DNA of 64,000 nt from Neisseria lactamica. GTDB lineage: Bacteria > Pseudomonadota > Gammaproteobacteria > Burkholderiales > Neisseriaceae. Under the pieces are notes generated by a model. That model was given only the letters and a program-made list of their open reading frames with translations, was not told the origin of the DNA and searched no databases. Position 1 is the stretch's first letter. Each line of letters starts with the position of its first letter. The stretch is taken from contig NZ_LR590477.1 in the NCBI RefSeq assembly GCF_901482445.1, positions 496,001-560,000 on the forward strand, in the 5' to 3' direction. The position numbers and the translations under genes are program-made. This document shows positions 25,993 to 33,166 of this stretch, one piece after another.

Positions 25993-26268
25993 TCAAAGTA
26001 CCACTTTGACCAGTTCGTGCGAAGTCAGCGCGCGGTAGATGTTGTCCAATTGTTCTTGGTTTTCAACCTTTACCTGAACGGTGGCGCCGGTATAGTTGCC
26101 TTTGCTGCTCGGACGCGTGGTGATGTGGTGCGCCTGCGTTTCAGGGGCGTGAAGGCGGACGGTGTCCAATACCGCCTGCTCGAACTCGGGATGCACCGCG
26201 CCCATCACTTTCAATGGGAAGGTGCAGGGAAAGTCGATGAGGGATGTTTTGTTTTTTTGTTCGGTCAT
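25993..26268 (-). CDS. DUF493/YbeD-family protein
   Basis: A 91-residue protein of the YbeD family (ferredoxin-like fold, regulatory-domain type), usually found just upstream of lipB. Sequence features are FPCTFPLKVMG and VENQEQLDNIYRALTSHELVKVVL. Function is unproven; its place as first gene of the lipB-lipA operon suggests a link to lipoate metabolism. Confidence 0.88.
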   Translation of the reverse strand: MTEQKNKTSLIDFPCTFPLKVMGAVHPEFEQAVLDTVRLHAPETQAHHITTRPSSKGNYTGATVQVKVENQEQLDNIYRALTSHELVKVVL

Positions 26269-26293
26269 GATGTGCTGCCTTGTCGTGTACGGT

Positions 26294-26330
26294 ATGCCGT
26301 CTGAAGGCGGGTTTGCCTTTCAGACGGCAT
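26294..26330. repeat. Inverted DUS pair in a divergent promoter region
   Basis: An ATGCCGTCTGAA pair with short loop between the divergent DUF493 gene and the permease gene. It ends neither transcript, so it may serve uptake only or form a hairpin in the leader region. Confidence 0.7.
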
Positions 26331-26390
26331 CGGATGTGCGTTATTTTAGCCTAAACCGCGATAACAGGCTATCGGGAAGGCGGAGGCTTT

Positions 26391-26418
26391 TTTGACGGCG
26401 CGGCGGTTCTGCTATACT
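26391..26418 (+). promoter_or_regulatory. Probable promoter of the PerM-family gene
   Basis: TTTGAC, a 16-base spacer and TATACT lie 35 bases upstream of the start at 26453; AGAAGGG serves as ribosome-binding site. Confidence 0.5.
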
Positions 26419-26452
26419 GGCGCGCAATATTATTTTTAGAAGGGTGGTTTTT

Positions 26453-27523
26453 ATGTATCGGAGGAAAGGGCGGGGCATCAAGCCGTGGATGGGTGCCGGT
26501 GCGGCGTTTGCCGCCTTGGTTTGGCTGGTTTTCGCGCTCGGCGATACTTTGACTCCGTTTGCGGTTGCGGCGGTGCTGGCGTATGTATTGGACCCTTTGG
26601 TCGAATGGTTGCAGAAAAAGGGTTTGAACCGTGCATCCGCTTCGATGTCTGTGATGGTGTTTTCCTTGATTTTGTTGTTGGCATTATTGTTGATTATCGT
26701 CCCTATGCTGGTCGGGCAGTTCAACAATTTGGCATCGCGCCTGCCCCAATTAATCGGTTTTATGCAGAACACGCTGCTGCCGTGGTTGAAAAATACAATC
26801 GGCGGATATGTGGAAATCGATCAGGCATCTATTATTGCGTGGCTTCAGGCGCATACGGGAGAGTTGAGCAACGCGCTTAAGGCGTGGTTTCCCGTTTTGA
26901 TGAGGCAGGGCGGCAATATTGTCAGCAGTATCGGCAACCTGCTGCTGCTTCCCTTGCTGCTTTACTATTTCCTGCTGGATTGGCAGCGGTGGTCGTGCGG
27001 CATTGCCAAACTGGTTCCGAGGCGTTTTGCCGGTGCTTATACGCGCATTACAGGCAATTTGAACGAGGTATTGGGCGAATTTTTGCGCGGGCAGCTTTTG
27101 GTGATGCTGATTATGGGTTTGGTTTACGGCTTGGGGTTGGTGCTGGTCGGGCTGGATTCGGGGTTTGCAATCGGTATGGTTGCCGGTATTTTGGTTTTTG
27201 TTCCCTATTTGGGCGCGTTTACAGGACTGCTGCTGGCAACCGTCGCCGCCTTGCTCCAGTTCGGTTCGTGGAACGGCATCTTGGCTGTTTGGGCGGTTTT
27301 TGCCGTAGGACAGTTTCTCGAAAGTTTTTTCATTACGCCGAAAATCGTGGGAGACCGTATCGGCCTGTCGCCGTTTTGGGTTATCTTTTCGCTGATGGCG
27401 TTCGGGCAGCTGATGGGCTTTGTCGGAATGTTGGCCGGATTGCCTTTGGCCGCCGTAACCTTGGTCTTGCTTCGCGAGGGCGTGCAGAAATATTTTGCCG
27501 GCAGTTTTTACCGGGGCAGGTAG
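26453..27523 (+). CDS. AI-2E/PerM-family membrane transporter
   Basis: A 356-residue polytopic inner membrane protein. ATG at MYRRKGRG sits 8 bases after AGAAGGG, better than the GTG three codons earlier. Hydrophobic segments lie near residues 10-50, 60-80, 155-180 and 205-340, the family arrangement with a soluble helical part around residues 90-150. A family signature GLVYGLGLVLVGLDSGFAIGM lies in the second half, and PFWVIFSLMAFGQLMGF near the end. Members export autoinducer-2 or act in ion balance; the substrate cannot be told here. Confidence 0.88.
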   Translation: MYRRKGRGIKPWMGAGAAFAALVWLVFALGDTLTPFAVAAVLAYVLDPLVEWLQKKGLNRASASMSVMVFSLILLLALLLIIVPMLVGQFNNLASRLPQLIGFMQNTLLPWLKNTIGGYVEIDQASIIAWLQAHTGELSNALKAWFPVLMRQGGNIVSSIGNLLLLPLLLYYFLLDWQRWSCGIAKLVPRRFAGAYTRITGNLNEVLGEFLRGQLLVMLIMGLVYGLGLVLVGLDSGFAIGMVAGILVFVPYLGAFTGLLLATVAALLQFGSWNGILAVWAVFAVGQFLESFFITPKIVGDRIGLSPFWVIFSLMAFGQLMGFVGMLAGLPLAAVTLVLLREGVQKYFAGSFYRGR

Positions 27524-27537
27524 GCGGTTCCGAAACA

Positions 27538-27629
27538 TATAGTGGATTAACAAAAATCAGGACAAGGCGACGAAGCCGCAGACAGTACAAATAGGGCAAC
27601 GCCGTACTGGTTTTTGTTAATCCACTATA
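27538..27629. repeat. Short Correia element
   Basis: About 92 bases bounded by inverted TATAGTGGATTAACAAAAA/TTTTTGTTAATCCACTATA ends, the internally deleted form of the Correia (NEMIS) miniature element. Such ends fold into RNase III targets in transcripts and can supply promoters. It lies after the permease gene. Confidence 0.9.
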
Positions 27630-27665
27630 TTTGAAGCGGAATACAACCTTGCCCGGGTTTAAATA

Positions 27666-27710
27666 AAAATGCCGTCTGAACCCCGAAAACTGGACTTCAG
27701 ACGGCATTTT
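27666..27710. terminator. Paired-DUS terminator
   Basis: Inverted ATGCCGTCTGAA copies with A/T flanks, between the convergent permease and stomatin genes. Confidence 0.85.
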
Positions 27711-27719
27711 CATCACGGC

Positions 27720-28667
27720 TTATTTGGCGGTTTTGCTGCTGTCGATAATTTTCATACCGGCAGAAATCAGGCTGCCGATGTCGGCAACATTGGCGGGCAT
27801 AATCAGCGTATTGCTTTCTTTGGCAAGATTGTTGAACGCAGCGACGTATTGTTCCGCAATCTTCAGATTGACCGCATCCGCGCCGCCTTGGGTTTGAAGG
27901 GCGGCGGCAATTTGACGGATGGCTTCGGCATTGGCTTCGGCAACAAGGCGCAAGGATTCCGCTTCACCTTTGGCACGGTTGATGCGGGCGATTTTCTCGG
28001 CATTTGACGCATTGACCGCAGCCTGAGCCTCGCCTTCGGATTGTTGGATTTCGGCTTCGCGCTGACCACTGGCAAGGTTGATTTGTTCGATTTTACGGCC
28101 TTCGGATTCGGCGATACGGGCGCGTTTTTCGCGTTCGGCGGTAATTTGCGCCTGCATCGCACGCAAAATCTCTTGCGGCGGCACCAAGTCTTTAATCTCA
28201 TAACGCAAAACCTTCACGCCCCAAGCCCCGGCCGCCTCGTCCAAAGCCGCAACAACAGTGCTGTTGATTTCGTCGCGTTCTTCAAACGTTTTGTCCAACT
28301 CCATACGCCCGATAACGGAACGCAGCGTCGTTTGGGCAAGCTGGGTAATCGCCATAATGTAGTTGCTCGAACCGTATGAGGCGAGTTTGGGGTCGGTTAC
28401 TTGGAAATAGATGATGCCGTCAACAGTCAGCTGCGTATTGTCGCGCGTGATGCAGACTTGGCTGGGTACGTCTAAAGGGATTTCTTTCAGCGAATGACGG
28501 TAGGCGACGCGGTCGATAAAGGGAATCAAAATATTCAAACCGGCCGTCAGGGCGCGATGGAAACGCCCCAGCCTTTCGACAACGTGGACTTCCTGTTGTG
28601 GGATGACGACAAAGGATTTGAAGCCGAAAACGGCAACGGCTGCCAACAAGATAATGAAAAATTCCAT
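27720..28667 (-). CDS. Stomatin/prohibitin (SPFH) family membrane protein
   Basis: A 315-residue protein of the QmcA/stomatin type. One N-terminal membrane anchor (FIILLAAVAVFGFKSFVVI, residues 3-21) precedes the SPFH domain (QEVHVVERLGRFHRAL...NILIPF, DVPSQVCITRDN, then DEAAGAWGVKVLRYEIKD) and a long Ala/Glu-rich coiled coil (about 175-265). It is 14 bases downstream of the nfeD gene, the common pairing in which the two proteins form membrane microdomains and help quality control of membrane proteins. Confidence 0.9.
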   Translation of the reverse strand: MEFFIILLAAVAVFGFKSFVVIPQQEVHVVERLGRFHRALTAGLNILIPFIDRVAYRHSLKEIPLDVPSQVCITRDNTQLTVDGIIYFQVTDPKLASYGSSNYIMAITQLAQTTLRSVIGRMELDKTFEERDEINSTVVAALDEAAGAWGVKVLRYEIKDLVPPQEILRAMQAQITAEREKRARIAESEGRKIEQINLASGQREAEIQQSEGEAQAAVNASNAEKIARINRAKGEAESLRLVAEANAEAIRQIAAALQTQGGADAVNLKIAEQYVAAFNNLAKESNTLIMPANVADIGSLISAGMKIIDSSKTAK

Positions 28668-28681
28668 AATTCCTCCGAGTG

Positions 28682-29089
28682 TTAAGGGTGTGTGATAATA
28701 AGAAGGTTACCTTCCTTGCGGACGATTAGAGCGCGCGTTCCCGGTTCAAACACATCCTGTCCCGTATTTTGCGCCTGCCAGTGCGTACCGCGATAAAAAA
28801 CTTCGTAACGGTTGCCGCCTGTGTGCCGGAGAATTTCGGCATATTGCCCGGCATCCAAATCCTGATATGAATCCGTTTCAACTTTTCCCCCGGCGGTTTT
28901 GGCGTGTACGAACCAAATACCCAGCGCGGAAAGTAGGGCGGCGGCCAAGACGGCGGCAGGCGTGCTGCCGGTCAGTCCGTAGATAATGCCCGAACCCGCC
29001 AAAGCCGCGCTGACAACCAAAAGATAAACCGTTCCCGTCAATAATTCGATGATTAAGACGGCAACAGCAGCAACAAACCATACAGTCAT
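28682..29089 (-). CDS. nfeD: NfeD-family membrane protein
   Basis: A 135-residue short-form NfeD protein: two or three hydrophobic segments (VWFVAAVAVLIIELLTG, YLLVVSAALAGSGIIYGLTG, AAVLAAALLSALGIWFV) followed by an OB-fold domain (YAEILRHTGGNRYEVFYRG, TRALIVRKEGNLLII). ATG at MTVWF is preferred to GTG four codons upstream because GTGGGGA stands at ribosome-binding distance. Partner of the downstream stomatin gene. Confidence 0.87.
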   Translation of the reverse strand: MTVWFVAAVAVLIIELLTGTVYLLVVSAALAGSGIIYGLTGSTPAAVLAAALLSALGIWFVHAKTAGGKVETDSYQDLDAGQYAEILRHTGGNRYEVFYRGTHWQAQNTGQDVFEPGTRALIVRKEGNLLIITHP

Positions 29090-29169
29090 ACATTTCCCCA
29101 CAAAGCGTGTCGTTTGACAAAATCACGCGATATCAGCAGTATAGCCGAATTTGAAAGGATAGGGCAGAT

Positions 29170-29829
29170 ATGGACACTTGGCACGATGCACTCGGCGGCG
29201 AAAAACAGCAGCCGTATTTTCAGGAAATTTTAAATGCGGTCCGGCAGGAACGTTTGTCGGGACAAATCATCTATCCGCCGGAGACAGATGTGTTCAACGC
29301 ATTCCGCCTGACAGCGTTCGACCGGGTCAAAGTCGTTATTCTCGGACAAGACCCGTATCACGGGGCAGGGCAGGCGCACGGTTTGGCATTTTCCGTCCGG
29401 CAGGGTATCCGCATACCGCCGTCTTTACTCAATATCTACAAGGAGTTGGAAACCGACATCGAAGGCTTTTCCATTCCCGCGCACGGCTGTCTGACAGCGT
29501 GGGCGGAGCAGGGCGTATTGCTTCTGAACACGGTTTTGACCGTACGCGAAGGACAGGCGCATTCGCACGCCCTTTTAGGCTGGGAACGCTTTACCGATAC
29601 CGTCATCAGGCAGCTTGCGACACACCGCAAGCATCTTGTCTTTATGCTGTGGGGTGGGTATGCACAACAAAAAAGGAAACTGATAGACAGTCAAAACCAT
29701 TTGATATTGACCGCGCCGCATCCGTCTCCTCTGTCGGCATATCGCGGTTTTTTCGGCTGCCGCCATTTTTCACAGGCAAACAGCTATTTGGGCCGGCACG
29801 GTATCGAACCGATAAACTGGAAGCTGTAA
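29170..29829 (+). CDS. ung: Uracil-DNA glycosylase
   Basis: Removes uracil from DNA to start base excision repair. The 219 residues carry all family-1 motifs: GQDPYHG with the catalytic Asp (about residues 60-66), the uracil-binding LLLNTVLTV, and the minor-groove loop HPSPLSAYRGFFGCRHFS (about 188-205). The gene is monocistronic and divergent from nfeD. Confidence 0.97.
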   Translation: MDTWHDALGGEKQQPYFQEILNAVRQERLSGQIIYPPETDVFNAFRLTAFDRVKVVILGQDPYHGAGQAHGLAFSVRQGIRIPPSLLNIYKELETDIEGFSIPAHGCLTAWAEQGVLLLNTVLTVREGQAHSHALLGWERFTDTVIRQLATHRKHLVFMLWGGYAQQKRKLIDSQNHLILTAPHPSPLSAYRGFFGCRHFSQANSYLGRHGIEPINWKL

Positions 29830-29903
29830 TGCCGATATAGCCGTTGCCGCCGGCGTGTTAAAATCGCGCCCAATCTGTAATTTTTGTTTATCGGGCAAAC
29901 CTT

Positions 29904-31155
29904 ATGGCAATCAAAAAAAACCAGCTTTACGCATCGCTTTGGGCGGGCTGCGACGAATTGCGCGGCGGTATGGATGCCACCGCACCCAATCGGGCAAACT
30001 GCACGAAGCGATGAAATCCCTGTTGCCCGATGCGATATTTGTCGGCTTTACCGGTACGCCGCTTCTGAAAACGGACAAAAAACAGTCTGTCGAGGTATTC
30101 GGCGGCTTTATCCATACCTATAAGTTTAACGAAGCGGTTAAGGACGGCGTGGTGTTGGATTTGCTTTATGAAGCGCGCGATATTGGGCAGTCCCTGTCTT
30201 TCCGCAAGTGTGTCGATGATTGGTTTGAAGCCAAAACGCGCGGTATGACCGATATTGCCAAAACCCAACTCAAACAACGTTGGGGAACAATGCAGAAATT
30301 GCTGCCGTCTAAAAACCGCCTGGAAAAAATCGCGGACGATTTTTTGCTGGATATGGAAACCAAGCCCCGGCTTTCAGACGGCAGCGGCAATGCGATTTTG
30401 GTCTGCGCCAGCGTCTATCAGGCGTGCCAGTGTTATGAACTGTTTGCTCAAAGCGGCTTGAAAAACAAGGTGGCGATTGTAAGCAGCTTCAAGCCTGATG
30501 CCCGGGCTGCCAAAAATGCGGTTTCCACCCAAGCGCAAAATGAAGAGCTGTTCAAATATGAAACCTATCGCAAGATGATTGCCGATTATTACCGGGTGGG
30601 CGAAGACAAAGCGGCGGTTATGGCGGAACAATTTGAAATTGATGTAAAAAACGCTTTATCGGGCAGCCCGCACAAATGAAGCTGTTGATTGTGGTGGATA
30701 AATTATTAACAGGCTTTGATGCGCCTTCGGCAACTTATCTCTATATCGACAAAAAAATGGCAGACCATAACCTTTTCCAAGCCATTTGCCGGGTGAGCCG
30801 TTTGGACGGCGAGTCGAAGACTTACGGTTATGTGGTGGATTATCGGGATTTGTTCAAATCCTTGGAAAAGGCGTTTAAAGATTTCACCCGAGAAGCCTTT
30901 GGAGGCTACGAGCCTGCCGATGTGGAAGGGCCGGTTAAAGACCGCCTGAGCACGGCAAAAGAAGATTTGGAAACGGCTTGGGAAGCGGTGCAGATGATGG
31001 CGGAAAACGTACCGGTGCCGAAAACTTTTCCCGAGTACAAAGCCTATTTTTGCGGCGCGGACGATAAAATCAACCTGCAAACCGAATATCAGGGCAAACG
31101 CCTGGCGTTTTATCGGGCGGCAGCAAAATTAATCCCGCCAAGCGTTTCGGCGTGA
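29904..31155 (+). pseudogene. Type I restriction locus remnant: hsdM start fused by deletion to hsdR, then frameshifted
   Basis: At 29904 a frame begins MAIKKNQLYASLWAGCDELRGG, the usual start of HsdM methylases, but at about 29975 the sequence changes to the helicase part of HsdR (CHRTQSGKLHEAM, then DAIFVGFTGTPLL) in another frame. The HsdR frame (29966-30679) ends near 30676 and resumes in the next frame as MKLLIVVDKLLTGFDAPSA, which in intact HsdR follows without a break. So a deletion removed most of hsdM, hsdS and the nuclease half of hsdR, and a frameshift then split the rest. The remaining helicase and coupling segments run to 31155. No functional enzyme is possible. Confidence 0.88.
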
Positions 31156-31343
31156 AAAAAATGAAAACCCTTTGGGGCAGTTGCAATACCGGCACTGCCG
31201 GCATTTGGTTGAATCTGGAACTCGCAAAAAAACCGCCGGAATGCTTGGAATACGTCGTCGTCCACGAACTGATCCATTTGCTCGAACGCCGTCACAATGC
31301 CCGTTTTATGGCGCAACCGCGTTTGCACAATAATATAATTTAA
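31152..31343 (+). pseudogene. Truncated YgjP-like (DUF45) metallopeptidase
   Basis: A 63-codon stub with the zinc motif HELIHLLERRHN and the preceding block LWGSCNTGTAGIWLNLEL, both typical of YgjP/DUF45 proteins, which are often encoded inside type I restriction operons. Full-length members exceed 200 residues; here the N-terminal two thirds are missing and the tail is short. It overlaps the HsdR fragment by 4 bases. Confidence 0.75.
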
Positions 31344-31363
31344 CATAATATACATTATGCGAA

Positions 31364-31693
31364 CTAGCCGAAGAATCGTTTTTTACGGTGGAAAAAGCCC
31401 GGATTGTTCGGATAGACAAAATGGGCGCAATGGGCTTTGAAATACGCCCTTTTTACGCGCTCCCTGTCCCTTTCCCTGCAACGCCTATATTCCAAACCTG
31501 CAATAATTTCAATCGGATCTATACCCATCACGTCGGCAATATCCAAGACGACGGCAAAAGGAAACCTAAGCCGGTTGCGCCGGTATTGGGACACTTCTGA
31601 CGGTGTAACCGCCCATCTTTTGGAAAGCGCGTAATCGGAACGCACCCGTAACCGCCCTTTGACGGCATCCAGCCATTGAGATTGTGAAAGCAT
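31364..31693 (-). CDS. DUF3693-type phage-related helix-turn-helix protein
   Basis: A 109-residue protein with an N-terminal DNA-binding domain of the form SQWLDAVKGRLRVRSDYALSKR, then VTPSEVSQYRRNRLRFPFAVVLDIADVMGIDPIEIIAG. This arrangement is found in small phage regulators (DUF3693). The Arg-rich tail is unusual. It lies in a decay zone, so a phage remnant is likely. Confidence 0.65.
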   Translation of the reverse strand: MLSQSQWLDAVKGRLRVRSDYALSKRWAVTPSEVSQYRRNRLRFPFAVVLDIADVMGIDPIEIIAGLEYRRCRERDRERVKRAYFKAHCAHFVYPNNPGFFHRKKRFFG

Positions 31694-31774
31694 AATAAAA
31701 TCAAAGCCTTTGTGAAAACCTGTAATTTAATGATACAGATTTTTGCAAAGGCTCTCTATTTGAGCATATGCTCC

Positions 31775-32029
31775 TTATTGTTTTATGTCTTTGGGATTGC
31801 TTTCGGGGATGTCTATATAATGAATAGAATCAGATTCTTTTTCGTTGCATTCATCGTTAAATTCCCATATTGATTGCAAGCAAAGGGTTTGTTTATCATC
31901 TTTCTCATTTTTAATTTCGGCGTATTTGATGCCGTCTTCTTTTCCTCTTTGATACCCATAAATAAATATGGAAAATGTCAAGATGGTAAAAATAATAATG
32001 GTAGAAATCCATTTCAGGGCTTTTTTCAT
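31775..32029 (-). CDS. Small single-span membrane protein
   Basis: An 84-residue protein with a hydrophobic anchor (WISTIIIFTILTFSIFIYGY, residues 7-26) and an acidic, polar tail with two Cys. Its ATG starts one base after the stop of the frame upstream (32031), so the two were probably one operon. No family recognised. Confidence 0.55.
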   Translation of the reverse strand: MKKALKWISTIIIFTILTFSIFIYGYQRGKEDGIKYAEIKNEKDDKQTLCLQSIWEFNDECNEKESDSIHYIDIPESNPKDIKQ

Positions 32030-32030
32030 A

Positions 32031-32180
32031 TCAGCAGCTACCTATCGTAATTCTTCCGTCTTCATCTATTTTTACGAACTTGGATGAAGGGCGGATTATT
32101 TTTATGCGGGAATCTTGTTGTATTGCTTTAGGACATTCTCCGGCTTTTGTGCGTCCTTCACATTCTCATCGGTCAGGCAT
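32031..32180 (-). pseudogene. Small gene with an in-frame stop at codon 5
   Basis: From ATG at 32180 the frame reads MPDR, then TGA, then 44 open codons (ECEGRTKAGECPKAIQ ... DEDGRITIGSC) to a stop at 32031. The composition after the stop looks like a real protein with three Cys. A single base change would restore a 49-codon gene lying 12 bases after the DUF4124 gene and adjoining the next one. Alternatively translation starts elsewhere. Confidence 0.35.
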
Positions 32181-32192
32181 AGGTTAAAAGGC

Positions 32193-32708
32193 TTACATAC
32201 GCCCCAGTTCCCTTTGCAGGGCTTGGATGTTTTGCTGTCTGTCCAACACATTGCTTTGTAATGTGTTTATTTCTTGGTGGTTGATGTTGCCGCCTTTTGC
32301 CAAACGTGCTTGCGATAGCATTTTTTGGGCTTCGCTCAGGGCTTTGCGTTCGTTACTCAATTCTGCTTCGAGAATGGCGCGCCTGCTGTTGTTTACGGGT
32401 GCTTGTTGGGGCTGCGGCGTATTGGATTTTGCCGGTTTGGATACTGTTTTGACCGGGGTTTTATATTTGACGGCCGATCCGTTGTTTGACGGTGATGGTG
32501 CCGGTTCGGACGTTTGGGGCGGGATATAACGTTCGCTGCTGTAGTTGCCGATCGGGGGCAAATCGGTTGAGTGGCAGCTTTTAGACGGCTTGGTGGTGTA
32601 AACGGTTTCTCCGTTGATTGTGCAGGTATAGATTTTGGCCGCATTTGCGCCCAATGGGGTTGAAATTAGGGAAAGGTTGATTAGGATTAAGGGGAGTTTT
32701 GATTTCAT
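32193..32708 (-). CDS. DUF4124-containing periplasmic protein with C-terminal coiled coil
   Basis: A 171-residue exported protein: signal peptide to about residue 23 (ANAA), then a DUF4124 domain (KIYTCTINGETVYTTKPSKS, ending CHSTDLP) with two Cys that likely form a disulfide. A Pro/Ser/Lys-rich linker and a helical, coiled-coil C-terminus (about 110-171) follow. A paralogue of the next gene upstream. Function unknown; envelope location is likely. Confidence 0.75.
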   Translation of the reverse strand: MKSKLPLILINLSLISTPLGANAAKIYTCTINGETVYTTKPSKSCHSTDLPPIGNYSSERYIPPQTSEPAPSPSNNGSAVKYKTPVKTVSKPAKSNTPQPQQAPVNNSRRAILEAELSNERKALSEAQKMLSQARLAKGGNINHQEINTLQSNVLDRQQNIQALQRELGRM

Positions 32709-32760
32709 AATGTGTTTGATACTCAGGTGATGATTTGATTTTTAAGGGTTTTTTGGCATT

Positions 32761-33084
32761 TTACGGGCTTTTCTTTCCGCTTGTTTCCTTTTGATTTTCT
32801 TTCGGGGCTTTGGCAGCCTGCCTGTTCTTTTTCCCGGCAGGTTTTTTGCTTTTCTTTTTGTTTTCCGTGTGTATTTGGGTTTCTTGACTGAGTTTTTTTA
32901 TTTTCAGGCGGTATCCGCCTCCCTGATGGCTGCTGATTTTAGGTAAGTCCGCGCCGGTACACGATCCTGACGGGTCTGATGTATATACGCTTTTGCCATT
33001 TGAGCTGCAATTATATACGGAGGCTTGCGCTGCCGTACCGGCAAAGGACAGGAAGATGAAGGCGGCAAAAAGTCTGGTTTTCAT
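32761..33084 (-). CDS. Second DUF4124-type exported protein with Lys-rich tail
   Basis: A 107-residue protein starting MKTRLFAAFIF; upstream in-frame codons are not credible as they overlap the ABC-F gene antisense-free region without a ribosome site. Signal peptide ends AQAS. The domain SVYNCSSNGKSVYTSDPSGS-CTGADLP matches that of its neighbour, with the same paired Cys. The last 45 residues are very Lys-rich (KKKSKKPAGKKNRQ). The pair probably arose by duplication. Confidence 0.72.
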   Translation of the reverse strand: MKTRLFAAFIFLSFAGTAAQASVYNCSSNGKSVYTSDPSGSCTGADLPKISSHQGGGYRLKIKKLSQETQIHTENKKKSKKPAGKKNRQAAKAPKENQKETSGKKSP

Positions 33085-33166
33085 ACCGGTAAAGTAAAAA
33101 GGCGATGGTAAGGTGCAGATTATACCGTTCTTGGCAGACAAAGATAAGCACCCTGCCCGCGCTTCT

